Positions 53,318-62,569 of a DNA stretch of 64,000 nucleotides are shown here, piece after piece (within the stretch, counting starts at the first letter, position 1; the number at the start of each line of letters is the position of its first letter). Location: assembly GCA_963773745.1 (NCBI GenBank), contig CAVZCL010000001.1:124001-188000 (forward strand), written 5' to 3'. The translations under genes and the position numbers were made by a program. Below the pieces are notes generated by a model. That model saw only the letters and a program-made list of their open reading frames with translations. It made no database searches and had not been told where the DNA came from. The stretch is from UBA5069 sp963773745. GTDB taxonomy: Bacteria > Chloroflexota > Anaerolineae > Caldilineales > Caldilineaceae.

Positions 53318-54628
53318 CTAGGCCAGCTTAATGCCTCGCTCCTCCAGCGAGCGAAAAACAGCCAACCGCACGTCGGTTACCGTGCGTACTTTGTGGATTG
53401 CATCCTCCACCCAGAAGAGCAGCTGATAGTTGATGACTGCGGCCGAATAATCAAGAAGCACGACCCTGGGCGATGGCTTTTGGAGGACATGCAATTGCAT
53501 GGATGCCGCCTCAATCAGCATTGCCATTACTTCCTGCGCGTTGCCTTCGTTCTTGAAGCCAAAGTCCATGCGCGCCCGTATTTCGCGGCTGGATCCCGTG
53601 TACGTGGAAACCGACGTGCGCAGCCAATCGCCATTCGGCACCACAATCTCCAGGCTGTCTTCCGTGCGCACCACGGTGGACCGGATGTTAATGCGGTCTA
53701 CTGTGCCCTCATTGCCGCCGACCACGACGTAATCGCCCGGGCGCACGGAACCCTCGAAGAGGATGACGACGCCGCCAAAGAAGTTCTTGAGCACATCCTG
53801 CAGCGCAAAGCCAATGCCGATCGAAAAGCCACCCGTGACTGCGGCGATAGTGGTTGCGTTGAAGCCCAGCAGGTTGCCTGCAATCGCAATGCCGATTCCA
53901 ATCAGGATGTAGCGCACAATCGTTAACCCGGCAGAGAGCGCGCCCTCGTTGGTGCGCGTCCAGCGCGTCATGGAGCGATAGGTGAGGTCCGTAATTGCCC
54001 AGGCCAGCACAAACCAGAAGTAGAGAAGCAGAATCACCGTCACAGCAGCCGCAAGCGTGATCGGTGTCGCGCCAAACGGAATCAATGGTGTTGCGCCCGA
54101 TAGGCGCAAGTCGGTCACCGTATCCAGCAGGTAGAAAAAGATAACGACGCCAATCGCGGGCGAAAGCAAACGGCGCTGGTATTGGCGCACGGCCCGTCGG
54201 TTAAACAATATGTAGGCAACGGCAAGGAAGATTCCATAGGCGCCCAGAATCCAGACGATGACGTCAATGCGCACAATCAGCCCTGTCAACCATGCCTGCC
54301 GTGCAAAGCCGGTTGTGGCAACGCGCAACCCAATGAGGGTGATCGCGGGAAACAGCAGGAAGTTGGCAAAGGTCATCACTGTGCGGATGAGATGATAGCG
54401 AAGGGTGCGGCCGCCCTTTGTGGCCGTGCGAAACTCGTCACGATGGCGCATGAGCCACGCTGCATAGCGCCGCCCAACGTACTTACGTAACAGGCGAGTT
54501 AGCAGCAGCGCCAGGACGACAACGACCAGAATTGCCAGCAGTTGGCGCACCACCTCAGGGCGCTGGCCGAACTTGACCAGTGTATCGAGCCAATCAGAGA
54601 AGTAAGCGTAGGGGGATATGTCCGTCAT
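53318..54628 (-). CDS. MscS-family mechanosensitive ion channel
   Basis: A 436-residue channel with about six hydrophobic segments before the conserved MscS core: FSIGIGFALQDVLKNFFGGV (pore helix), VILFEGSVRPGDYVVVGGNE, STVVRTEDSLEIVVPNGDWL (beta domain) and the C-terminal alpha/beta domain. It releases solutes on osmotic downshock. Its ATG overlaps the stop codon of the upstream double solute-binding lipoprotein gene (ATGA), so the two are translationally coupled, an unusual pairing. Confidence 0.94.
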   Translation of the reverse strand: MTDISPYAYFSDWLDTLVKFGQRPEVVRQLLAILVVVVLALLLTRLLRKYVGRRYAAWLMRHRDEFRTATKGGRTLRYHLIRTVMTFANFLLFPAITLIGLRVATTGFARQAWLTGLIVRIDVIVWILGAYGIFLAVAYILFNRRAVRQYQRRLLSPAIGVVIFFYLLDTVTDLRLSGATPLIPFGATPITLAAAVTVILLLYFWFVLAWAITDLTYRSMTRWTRTNEGALSAGLTIVRYILIGIGIAIAGNLLGFNATTIAAVTGGFSIGIGFALQDVLKNFFGGVVILFEGSVRPGDYVVVGGNEGTVDRINIRSTVVRTEDSLEIVVPNGDWLRTSVSTYTGSSREIRARMDFGFKNEGNAQEVMAMLIEAASMQLHVLQKPSPRVVLLDYSAAVINYQLLFWVEDAIHKVRTVTDVRLAVFRSLEERGIKLA

Positions 54629-57126
54629 GGCAACTCCTCCGCTGGGGTTGATGGCGTGGTGGGCGGCGTGGCAGGGGGCGGCGTGGCGGGCGGCGTGGCA
54701 GGCGGCGTGGCAGGCGGCGTCGGATCTACCAGCGCATCCAGCGAGCGGCTCGCTGCGGGCAGCTCGGCATCAACCAAGGCCTGATTGGCAGCGTTCACGG
54801 CATCAACGAATGTGTGCACGGCTGCCGTCGGATCAGCGCCGTTGCGCACCGCATCCACGTACATGGCATCACCGTACCTGAATACGGCCTCCCATTCCGG
54901 TCCCTGGCTAACGACCTGCGCCGTCTGCGCGGCATTGCGGAAACCGGCGAGCACAGGAAAGTCGCTCAAATCAACGTCCACGTTGGCCGGCACATATTCG
55001 CCGCTCTGAACAAGAATGCGCACACCGCGCGGGGATGTGAGAAAGTTCGCCAGGGCAAGGCCCGTGTCCAATACATCGCGCTCAATCGCGGGATTGAACA
55101 TGATCCCCTCAGTCTCCAGGATCGGCGCTGCCAGCGCCACGGGGCCGGCAGGCAGCGGTGCAACACGCAGCTGATCGGTGGAGAGCGTCTGTCGCAATGT
55201 GCTGAGCGAAGTGGGCAGGCCAATCATGAACGCTGTCTCGCCTTCAGCAAAGAGCGCCTCTGCGCTGGTGCGGTCATCTGTGTAAATCATGCCTGCATGG
55301 GCGCTGGCTGTGCGCAGCCATTCCAGCCACTGAACCATGCCTTCGCTCTCGTCCAGCACGACGTTCGTGCCCTCAAAGAGCGTTGCGCCAAAAGCTTCAA
55401 TGCCAAAAAACGCATAAAAGAAGGTCAGCGGCATGACAATACGGAGTTCGGTGTCAATACGAAAGAGCAACTCATCCAGTGTCACTGGGGGATCTGTGAC
55501 GAGATCGGTGTTGTAATAGAGCGCAACCGAACGGGCTGTGAGCGGGATGGCGTAGAGCTGCTCCTGGAAGCGCACGTTGGCCTGCGCCTGCGGCACAAAA
55601 CGCGCAAGCGAAGTGGGGTCCACATCCTGGCTGAGGTTGTAAATGCGATTTTCCGAGGCATATCTCGCCAGGTACTGCGTGGAATCGAGCAGAATGTCGG
55701 GACCTTCGCCGGCTGCAACGGCCGCGTTGTAGCGCTCGAAAAGCTCAACGTTGTCTGCAATCCGTGTTGGCGATAGAACGACCGAGGGACACGCATTGGT
55801 GAAGAATGCAAGGGCGGTCTGCAGCGCGGCGCTCTCCGCCTCGGTCCAGCCATACCAGAGTGTAATTGGGCGGCTCAGCGCAATTTTGGGGCACGCGATC
55901 TCCTCTGAACGCTGCTGCGGCGTGCCCTGGAGGACGCTCACCTGCATTGTCAGTTCGTCAACTGCCTGGATAACCTTTGCATCTCCTGCCAGCACACGCA
56001 AATAGACATCGGCCCCAAATGAGCGCAAGGTATCCCAGAGAATACGGTCCTCATAGCGCAACGGCACAGCTGTGCGCGTCTGTGCGGCAAGGGTACGCGT
56101 AATCTCGGGCATGGAGGGTGATATACGTACATTTGAGTTGGCAGGCAAGCGCCCAAGTTGGCCCGTTGTCAGGCTCGTCTGCTGGCGCGTGCTTGTCATG
56201 AACTGTGCCAGTCGTACGGCTGCGCCAATCTCCTCCGGTGTGGCCAGGCCGCTGATTGCCAGCGCCGAAGATTCGAGGATGGGACCCGCAGGCCGCCCGG
56301 CGAATCGGCCGCCCGGCAGTACGGCAACGCCCAGATTCTCCGGCCCCAACGCATCCTCCAACTGATTGAATTCGGTGGCCGAGGCAATATAGAGATTGAT
56401 TGCGCCATCAAGAAACTGCTGTCGCAACTGGTTCTGATCGTTGCTCAACACAAACGCAGACTGCGCCTGCGTGTATTGCAGCGACGAAAGCCAGTTGGCC
56501 AGACCCCCGTTGTCCAGGGCGATGTTTCCGGCACTATCGCGCAGGCTACCGCCATAGGCCTGCACCCCCCAGAATGACTCCAGGAAGTTTGTGTTGAGCC
56601 CCAGGCGATAGTCATTAACGAGCGCCTCGTCCGCCAACTCAAGCAACGTGGCAGGCACCGTGGTCACCACACGCTTGTCAAAGAACATGAGCTGCGTGCT
56701 CTTCGAGACGGGCAGCGCAAAGAGATTTTCGCCGTCGGTATAGGTGGTCAGCGCAGGACCATAGATGTCGTCCGAGTCGATACCGAGCACGCGTAGATCG
56801 CGCTGGATGAAGCCGCGCTCATAGAGATTCTGCAGGTTGGCGGCGTTGGTAAGGATGAGCTCCGGCCCCAGCCCCAGGTCCGTTTCATCAACAAAGCGCG
56901 CGCCAAAATCGCCCTGAGGCACGAATTTGGCAACGACATTCACGTCGGGATTGAGGCTCTCGAACCTGTCAATCGAGATGTTGAGCACAGCAGCGTCGGC
57001 TGCGGGCCAATCATGCCAGAGAAGGAGGGTCTGATCTGTCGAGTTCTGTCTACTGCAGCCGGCGAAGAGCAAGGCGAGGCTTGCAATCAGGACAACAGAA
57101 GAACGTACCGGCAGGAGCTTCAGCAT
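54625..57126 (-). CDS. Tandem double solute-binding lipoprotein
   Basis: An ~833-residue extracytoplasmic lipoprotein, twice the usual receptor length. The lipobox LLFAGC follows a signal peptide. Two successive family-1-type binding folds are seen: LLLWHDWPAADAAVLNISID with SKSTQLMFFDKRVVTTVPAT in the first, and ITLWYGWTEAESAALQTALA with LTARSVALYYNTDLVTDPPV in the second. A Pro/Thr/Ala-rich tail ends the protein. The start at 57126 follows AGGAG at proper spacing. No ABC permease is nearby; the next gene is an MscS channel overlapped by 4 bp. The ligand is unknown. Confidence 0.9.
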   Translation of the reverse strand: MLKLLPVRSSVVLIASLALLFAGCSRQNSTDQTLLLWHDWPAADAAVLNISIDRFESLNPDVNVVAKFVPQGDFGARFVDETDLGLGPELILTNAANLQNLYERGFIQRDLRVLGIDSDDIYGPALTTYTDGENLFALPVSKSTQLMFFDKRVVTTVPATLLELADEALVNDYRLGLNTNFLESFWGVQAYGGSLRDSAGNIALDNGGLANWLSSLQYTQAQSAFVLSNDQNQLRQQFLDGAINLYIASATEFNQLEDALGPENLGVAVLPGGRFAGRPAGPILESSALAISGLATPEEIGAAVRLAQFMTSTRQQTSLTTGQLGRLPANSNVRISPSMPEITRTLAAQTRTAVPLRYEDRILWDTLRSFGADVYLRVLAGDAKVIQAVDELTMQVSVLQGTPQQRSEEIACPKIALSRPITLWYGWTEAESAALQTALAFFTNACPSVVLSPTRIADNVELFERYNAAVAAGEGPDILLDSTQYLARYASENRIYNLSQDVDPTSLARFVPQAQANVRFQEQLYAIPLTARSVALYYNTDLVTDPPVTLDELLFRIDTELRIVMPLTFFYAFFGIEAFGATLFEGTNVVLDESEGMVQWLEWLRTASAHAGMIYTDDRTSAEALFAEGETAFMIGLPTSLSTLRQTLSTDQLRVAPLPAGPVALAAPILETEGIMFNPAIERDVLDTGLALANFLTSPRGVRILVQSGEYVPANVDVDLSDFPVLAGFRNAAQTAQVVSQGPEWEAVFRYGDAMYVDAVRNGADPTAAVHTFVDAVNAANQALVDAELPAASRSLDALVDPTPPATPPATPPATPPPATPPTTPSTPAEELP
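54657..54722. repeat. Tandem repeat coding for the Pro/Thr-rich tail
   Basis: Degenerate 12-base units (GGCGGCGTGGCA on the plus strand) encode PPAT repeats on the minus strand at the end of the double receptor. The unit number may vary between strains by slippage. Confidence 0.8.
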
Positions 57127-57298
57127 GCACATCTCCTGTCACTTCGGGTTGCGCGCCCTGCGAATGCAGGGCGCGGGCCACGGTGTAGGAACGGCGGAAT
57201 GCCAGGCAACGTGGCGCAAAGATTATACGGCAATTTCTCCACATTACGGAATATTCGCGTCGTTGGGGAGAGCTGTTTTGTTGCCGCTGATGGAATAG

Positions 57299-57328
57299 CG
57301 TGAGGCCTCCATTGTCGGAGGCCTCACG
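57299..57328. repeat. 12-bp stem hairpin in the gap before the double receptor gene
   Basis: Perfect arms 57299-57310 and 57317-57328 (GAGGCCTCC core) with a six-base loop. It could end the enoyl-CoA hydratase transcript or act as a leader hairpin. Confidence 0.6.
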
Positions 57329-57386
57329 TTTGCAATGACAAATGCGTTCACTGTAGTGGTGCATCTCCGCAATCCGAGGTGCGCTT

Positions 57387-57448
57387 CGTAGCGGCTGCTT
57401 CAGTTGCCGCACGCGCCAATCGCGTCACATCCTCGACAACGGCAGCTA
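57387..57448. repeat. Decayed copy of palindrome family 1
   Basis: GTAGCGGCTGCTTCAGTTGC and, 25 bases on, TCCTCGACAACGGCAGCT match the left arm, spacer and part of the right arm of the element at 26626-26795, but the outer right arm is lost. The rest of the gap 57127-57540 holds nothing coding. Confidence 0.75.
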
Positions 57449-57540
57449 TTGTGGTTGCGTCTCTGCAGCCTGCTTGCCAAGGGCCTGTTCCCCAATCCAT
57501 GCCCCCGTCTTTGGCGCATACCCTTCACTGCGACGTCACC

Positions 57541-58335
57541 CTAAAAGTTCGAAAAATCGGGCTTGCGCCGTTCCATGAAAGCCGTCATCGCCTCGGCCGC
57601 CTCGGGTGAATGCAACTGTTGCGCGAACTGGTCCGCCTCCGCAAGCATGGCGGCGCGCAACCGTTCGTCACTCCAGCGCTTGAGCAGTTGCTTGGAGAGG
57701 CGCAACGCCGCCGGTGGCTTGGCTGCAAGCGACTGCGCCACCGAGAGTGCATGGGCAAAGACTTCGCCATCGGCCAGCACTCTGTTAACAAGCGCGTACT
57801 CGCGTGCCAATTCGGCGTCAAAGGGGTCACCCAGCAGCAGCAGTTCGGCCGCACGCCTGTGGCCCAGCATTTCGGGCAGAATCAGGCTCGCGCCCGCCTC
57901 GGGCACAAGGCCCAGGTTAACAAAGGGGAGCTGGAAGCGCGCGCTGCGGCCGCAATAGACGAGGTCGCAATGGAGCAGCATCGTCGTGCCAATGCCCACC
58001 GCCGGGCCATTGACGGCGGCCACAATCGGCTTCTGCGCACCCACCAGAGCGAATAGAAAGCGGAAGACGGGGCTGCTTGCATCCAGCGAGAAGTTGGCGG
58101 CAAAGTCGCCAATGTCGTTGCCCGCACTGAAGATTTCGTCGGTGCCTGTGAGCAGAATGGCGCGCACCTGGTTGTCGGCCTCGGCGGAAGCCAGCGCATC
58201 GACCAGTGCGGCGTACATAGCCTGCGTAAGCGCGTTTTTCTTTGCGGGGCGGTTCATGCGAATCACGCGCACGCGCCCCTCATCCGCCACAAGCACAGTG
58301 GCATCCACATCCACAGCACGCATTGTTTCGCTCAT
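57541..58335 (-). CDS. Enoyl-CoA hydratase/isomerase family protein
   Basis: A 264-residue crotonase-fold protein. RMNRPAKKNALTQAMYAALV, IFSAGNDIGDF (oxyanion hole region), GPAVGIGTTMLLHCDLVYCG and FVNLGLVPEAGASLILPEML are typical. The second catalytic Glu region EAGAS favours an isomerase/hydratase of PaaG/ECI type. AAAGGAG precedes the start. The acyl chain acted upon is unknown. Confidence 0.93.
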   Translation of the reverse strand: MSETMRAVDVDATVLVADEGRVRVIRMNRPAKKNALTQAMYAALVDALASAEADNQVRAILLTGTDEIFSAGNDIGDFAANFSLDASSPVFRFLFALVGAQKPIVAAVNGPAVGIGTTMLLHCDLVYCGRSARFQLPFVNLGLVPEAGASLILPEMLGHRRAAELLLLGDPFDAELAREYALVNRVLADGEVFAHALSVAQSLAAKPPAALRLSKQLLKRWSDERLRAAMLAEADQFAQQLHSPEAAEAMTAFMERRKPDFSNF

Positions 58336-58464
58336 ATGCTCAACTCCTTTCGCACAGCGCGGCGCGCCCGCAATTCTCTCATAGGGCTGCCGTCAGTGTA
58401 GCATAGCCAGCGCGCTGCAGTGAGTCCGTATGCAGCCCAGTTCTTGCGGAGTATTTTGACCCGT

Positions 58465-59280
58465 ATGCAACACCATGCAATCGCCACCCGTGCCAGTACG
58501 TGGCACGCCTACCCAACCCATGCGCCCCACACAGTGGTGGGCAAACTGCTTGTGGACGCGCACGCGCCCCATCCCCCGCTGGGCGGCACGCGCCCGCTCT
58601 ACGTCTGGCTGCCGCCTTCCTACGCAACGAAACCGAACCGCCGCTATCCAGTGATCTACATGCACGATGCGCAGAATCTCTTTGACGAAGCGCTTGCCTT
58701 CGGCGGCACGGAGTGGCAGGTGGATGAGACGCTCACCGCCCTGGCTGAGGAGGGAATGGAGGCGATTGCCGTGGGCGTGAGCCACGGTGAGGCGCGGCGC
58801 GTGCGCGAAATGAACCCCTTTGGCGCAGCCAACCTGGGAGAGAGCTACGTCGCCTGCATGTGCAACACAATCAAGCCGCGTATTGACGCGAGCTTCCGCA
58901 CGCTGGCCGACCGCGACCATACGGCCATCGTCGGCTCATCCATGGGCGGCCACATAAGTCTCTTCGCCTACTTTCATCGCCCGGATCTCTTTGGCGCGGC
59001 GGGCGTTCTGTCACCGTCGCTCTGGCCGGCACATGGAGCCATCAGCAACATGGTGCGTCGCGCACCCTTCGTCCCCGGGCGCATTTACCTTGACAACGGC
59101 GGCCACGAGCCCTCGGCGCGCCCCATGGCCGAGCTCCTGCGCGCCAAGGGCTACAACAACGCGCAACTGCGCTATCTCTACGACAGGAGCGGCCACCACA
59201 CCGAGGCAGACTGGGCGCGACGCCTGCCCGATGCGTTGCGCTTCTTGCTGGGTGAGCCCGGCGAGCGCACACGCGCGTAG
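58465..59280 (+). CDS. Putative esterase (esterase D / enterochelin-esterase-like fold)
   Basis: A 271-residue alpha/beta hydrolase of the putative-esterase family. RPLYVWLPPSYATKPNRRYP, VIYMHDAQNLFDEALAFGGT, AIVGSSMGGHISLFAYFHRP (nucleophile Ser in GSSMGG) and RSGHHTEADWARRLP (His) are visible. It lacks a signal peptide. The start at 58465 is picked because upstream residues are not family-like. The substrate is unknown. Confidence 0.92.
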   Translation: MQHHAIATRASTWHAYPTHAPHTVVGKLLVDAHAPHPPLGGTRPLYVWLPPSYATKPNRRYPVIYMHDAQNLFDEALAFGGTEWQVDETLTALAEEGMEAIAVGVSHGEARRVREMNPFGAANLGESYVACMCNTIKPRIDASFRTLADRDHTAIVGSSMGGHISLFAYFHRPDLFGAAGVLSPSLWPAHGAISNMVRRAPFVPGRIYLDNGGHEPSARPMAELLRAKGYNNAQLRYLYDRSGHHTEADWARRLPDALRFLLGEPGERTRA

Positions 59281-59359
59281 CGGGTGCTCCCAGCCCGCCG
59301 GCTGCGCCAAAATCGTAACGCCGGAGAGGTGACCTGCAACGCCCGAACCCTGCAAACGC

Positions 59360-59392
59360 GCGTAGCGGGAGGCTTGAAGCCTCCCGCTACGC
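59360..59392. repeat. 16-bp stem palindrome (CGTAGCGG type)
   Basis: GCGTAGCGGGAGGCTT and its exact complement flank one central base. Ends match the outer CGTAGCGG/CCGCTACG ends of the other intergenic palindromes. It lies between convergent genes and may terminate either strand. Confidence 0.8.
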
Positions 59393-59442
59393 ATTGTATC
59401 GCGTTATTGCCTTCAATTGTGGCGCGTTGGCGCAACTTCGAA

Positions 59443-61686
59443 CTATGCGCTTTGTGCGGCCAGCACGCGCGCCGGCGTGAAGGGCAGCTCGCGCAGCCGC
59501 TTGCCGGTCAGCGCGAAGAGTGCGTTGCCCACCGCCGCCGCCACGGGGCCAATCGGCGGCTCACCCACGCCGCGTGGAATCCCGTCGCCCGCCTCAAGCA
59601 AAGCAACCTCCACATGGGGTGCCTGCTTCATGCTCAGCAATGGGTATGTGTCAAAGTTGCCCAGTGCAATCTTCCCCTCTGCAACCTGCAGTTCCTCGAG
59701 CAGCGCGGAGCCCACGCCCCACATCACGTTGCCCTCAACCTGCGCCGCCGCCCCGTCCGGGTTGACAACCAGGCCGCAATCCATGGCCACCCACACAGTA
59801 TGGACCCGCACCTGGCCTGCCTCATCGAGGCTCACCTCGGCCACCTGCGCAACGGCCGTGCCGGCGTCGAAGCAGGCGGCCACGCCGCGCGCGCGGCCCG
59901 CGGGCGGCGCGCTGCCCCAGCCGGAGATCTCCGCAACACGCTCGAGCACCGCGCGCTCGCGCTGTGCGTTGAAGTCATCGCCAAGGTGGTTGAGGCGGAA
60001 CTGGATGGGGTCGACACCGGCGTCATGCGCCAGCTCATCCATGAAACTCTCAATGGCAAAGGTGTTGGCCAGCAGCCCCAGGCCGCGCCACCAGCCGGTG
60101 CTCACGGGCAGCATTTTGCGGAATGCCACCACCTCACGGTTGGGAATGCCGCCATAGTGCAGGCGTGCGCCGCGTGTGGCGCCAAAGTCCGCACCCATCA
60201 TGAATTCGAGGAAGCCTGGCAGGAAGCCGAAGGCCACGTCGCCGCTGGCCTGGCGATGCTCAAGCGCTTCGATCTTGCCGTCATTCACCTGTGCAAAGAG
60301 CTCGTGGTGCGTCGACGGGCGGAAATAGCCGTACCGCATCTCCTCGAGGCGGCTCCAGCCCACGTGGACGGGAACGCCTGCCGCGCGCGACAAGCGCGCA
60401 GCCTCCACCGCCGACTCGAAGCCGGTCTTGCGCCCAAAGCCGCCGCCCACATAGGTGGGGTTGATGGCGATATTCTCAGCCTTGATGCCAAGCGCCTCCT
60501 CCACCTCGCCCTGCACGGCGGTGGGCATCTGCGTGCTCACCCAAATCTCGGCGCTCTCGCCTGTCACGTTGGCCAGCGCCGCCTGTGCCTCGAGCGGCGT
60601 CTGCACGGCCATGGGGGTGCGGTACTGCGCCGAGTGCGTTGTGGCATCGGCCAGCAGGCGCGGGGCGCTACCGTCGGCCTGGATCGTGATGCCGTCGTTG
60701 CCCTCGGCCACCACAATTGCGTCAATCTCGGCCTGCGTCCAGAGCCTGCCTTCATCCCACACGGGCTCGAGCGCGGCAACGCCGGCGTATGCCTGGGCGC
60801 GCGTCTCGGCGACGACGCCGGCGAAGCCATCCTCAATCAGAACGTGGAGAACGCCGGGCATCTGTGCAGCATTGCCTGCGGCCACCGAAACGAGCTTCGC
60901 CTCAATTGTCGGCGGCCGCAGCACGGCGCCGAACTTCATGCCCGGCATGCGTGCGTCATAGCCGTAGACTGCCTCGCCCGTGAGTTTGCCGGGGATGTCA
61001 ACGCGCGCCGAGGGCTGGCCCACCACACGCCACTCGCGCACGGGCGGCACTGTCACCTCCGGGACCTCCCACTCGCCCGCCTTCTGCGCCACAATCGCGG
61101 CGAAGTCGGCGCGCTGGGCAGGCGTGCCCTCCACAGCAAAGCCCCGCTCACGAACCACCAGATCGGCTGCCGGAACACCAAGCATGAGCGCCGCCTCGCG
61201 CCGCAGCATCTCCTGCAGCGTGGCGCCCATGGCGCGGATCGGCTCCCACGACGCGGAGACGGAGACACTGCCGGAGGTGCCGAAGCTATCCTTCGGGCCC
61301 ATGCTCGTCGTCGCCTGCACAACCTCCATGTCGGCCAATTCAACGCCCAGCTCCTCGGCGGCAATCTGCGCCAGGCTCGTGTGCACCCCTTGCCCCATCT
61401 CAATCTTGGGCACGTAAAGGCGTATGCGGCTGTCGGGTAGCACCTCGAACCAGACGAACGGGGCTTCGTCCGAGTAGCCACCCGGCGCGCTGCCACTATC
61501 CAGCGATTCGGCCATGCGTAGATGCATGAGCGGCTTGCCATAGACATAGCCAATCGCAAGCAAGCCTGCAGTCGCCCCTGCGCCAATCAGAAAGCCGCGC
61601 CGCGAAACGCGCCAGCGCCGCTTGCGTGCTGCCTCGACTACCGGCGTCTCATCCACTGCTGGAGCTTCAACCTGGGAATCGCTCAT
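59443..61686 (-). CDS. Molybdenum hydroxylase large subunit (isoquinoline 1-oxidoreductase beta type)
   Basis: A 747-residue molybdopterin-binding subunit of the xanthine-dehydrogenase family, IorB branch. A Tat signal, KRRWRVSRRGFLIGAGATAG, sends the folded enzyme out of the cytoplasm. PKIEMGQGVHTSLAQIAAEE, TTSMGPKDSFGTSGSVSVSA, NPTYVGGGFGRKTGFESAVE and the C-terminal GVGEPPIGPVAAAVG with the catalytic Glu are visible. Aldehydes or N-heterocycles are usual substrates. The start overlaps the stop of the small 2Fe-2S subunit gene (ATGA). The XdhC proteins at 21.5-22.7 kb may mature its cofactor. Confidence 0.94.
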   Translation of the reverse strand: MSDSQVEAPAVDETPVVEAARKRRWRVSRRGFLIGAGATAGLLAIGYVYGKPLMHLRMAESLDSGSAPGGYSDEAPFVWFEVLPDSRIRLYVPKIEMGQGVHTSLAQIAAEELGVELADMEVVQATTSMGPKDSFGTSGSVSVSASWEPIRAMGATLQEMLRREAALMLGVPAADLVVRERGFAVEGTPAQRADFAAIVAQKAGEWEVPEVTVPPVREWRVVGQPSARVDIPGKLTGEAVYGYDARMPGMKFGAVLRPPTIEAKLVSVAAGNAAQMPGVLHVLIEDGFAGVVAETRAQAYAGVAALEPVWDEGRLWTQAEIDAIVVAEGNDGITIQADGSAPRLLADATTHSAQYRTPMAVQTPLEAQAALANVTGESAEIWVSTQMPTAVQGEVEEALGIKAENIAINPTYVGGGFGRKTGFESAVEAARLSRAAGVPVHVGWSRLEEMRYGYFRPSTHHELFAQVNDGKIEALEHRQASGDVAFGFLPGFLEFMMGADFGATRGARLHYGGIPNREVVAFRKMLPVSTGWWRGLGLLANTFAIESFMDELAHDAGVDPIQFRLNHLGDDFNAQRERAVLERVAEISGWGSAPPAGRARGVAACFDAGTAVAQVAEVSLDEAGQVRVHTVWVAMDCGLVVNPDGAAAQVEGNVMWGVGSALLEELQVAEGKIALGNFDTYPLLSMKQAPHVEVALLEAGDGIPRGVGEPPIGPVAAAVGNALFALTGKRLRELPFTPARVLAAQSA

Positions 61687-62165
61687 GCGGCCACCTCACC
61701 GGATTCGACCTGCGCCATGGCGCCCGCCGCCTGCTTGACAGCACGAAAGATGCGCACGTAGCAGCCACAGCGGCAGTAGTTGTCACCCATGGCCTCAACG
61801 ATCTGGTCGTCATCAGGTGCGCCATTCTGCTCGAGGAAGGCCGCCGCCGTCATCACCTGGCCGCTCATGCACCAGCCGCACTGCGGCACCTGTGCGTCCA
61901 CGAAGGCCTGCTGCACGGGATGCAGCGTGGCGCCCTCGGCCAGCCCTTCGATGGTGCGAATCGACTTGCCCGCCACAGAGGCCGCCGGCGTAATACACGA
62001 ACGCGTCGCAACGCCATCCACATGCACCGTGCACGATCCGCAAATGCCGGCGCCGCAGCCATACTTGGTGCCGGTCATGCCCAGTTCGTCACGCAGCACC
62101 CAAAGCAGCAGCGCGGATGGGTCGTCGCCAACCTCGCGTTCCGTGCCGTTAATCATTAGTTGCAT
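61683..62165 (-). CDS. 2Fe-2S subunit of the molybdenum hydroxylase (IorA type)
   Basis: A 160-residue protein with two 2Fe-2S domains: the plant-type ferredoxin cluster in GCGAGICGSCTVHVDG with a later Cys in TRSC, and the helical cluster in CGWCMSGQVM and CRCGCYVRI. It passes electrons from the molybdenum centre. It has no Tat signal and probably rides with the large subunit. It is the first gene of the pair. Confidence 0.95.
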   Translation of the reverse strand: MQLMINGTEREVGDDPSALLLWVLRDELGMTGTKYGCGAGICGSCTVHVDGVATRSCITPAASVAGKSIRTIEGLAEGATLHPVQQAFVDAQVPQCGWCMSGQVMTAAAFLEQNGAPDDDQIVEAMGDNYCRCGCYVRIFRAVKQAAGAMAQVESGEVAA

Positions 62166-62346
62166 AGGTCACTGATCTCCAGTTCTGCAGGGGGCTGTGG
62201 TCTACATGCGAGGTCAAACGCCCCGCTTCGTATTTTACAAAGTATGTACAAAGTATTGATGAGAGTCTACATGCCGCCGCGTCTGGCTGCCGTAGTGCGC
62301 ACTCCCATCAAGAGCGCCGTGGATGCGCAGAGGGTAAGTCTGCTAC

Positions 62347-62485
62347 GTGGTGCGTCTCGCAAGTCCCCGGCGCGTTCCGTAGCGGCGGCTTCAGCCGCCG
62401 TTCTCGAGGGCAGCGGCGCGGTCTCCACCTACGGCAGCTGAAGCAGCCGCTACGGAACGCGCCGGGGACTTGCGAGACGCACCAC
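62347..62485. repeat. 55-bp near-perfect inverted repeat (palindrome family 1)
   Basis: Arms 62347-62401 and 62431-62485 pair with two mismatches around a 29-base spacer. The inner GTAGCGGCGGCTTCAGCCGC and GGCAGCTGAAGCAGCCGC are family 1 sequence. The gap 62166-62569 contains this, the terminator below and no gene. Confidence 0.88.
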
Positions 62486-62496
62486 GACGGCAAAAT

Positions 62497-62552
62497 TGAT
62501 AACTGAGTATTGACGACTGGCGCGCAGCCCAATCGTCAATACTCAGTTATCA
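62497..62552 (-). terminator. 20-bp stem-loop after sufE
   Basis: Perfect arms 62497-62516 and 62533-62552 around 16 bases, followed on the minus strand by AATTTTGCC. It would end the sufE transcript. The stem is AT-rich, unlike its surroundings. Confidence 0.7.
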
Positions 62553-62569
62553 GTCACTTTTTCTGGAAT

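Noticed and set aside
54657..54784. Plus-strand Gly/Val-rich repeat protein
   Set aside because: It is the shadow of the PPAT repeats in the double receptor gene.
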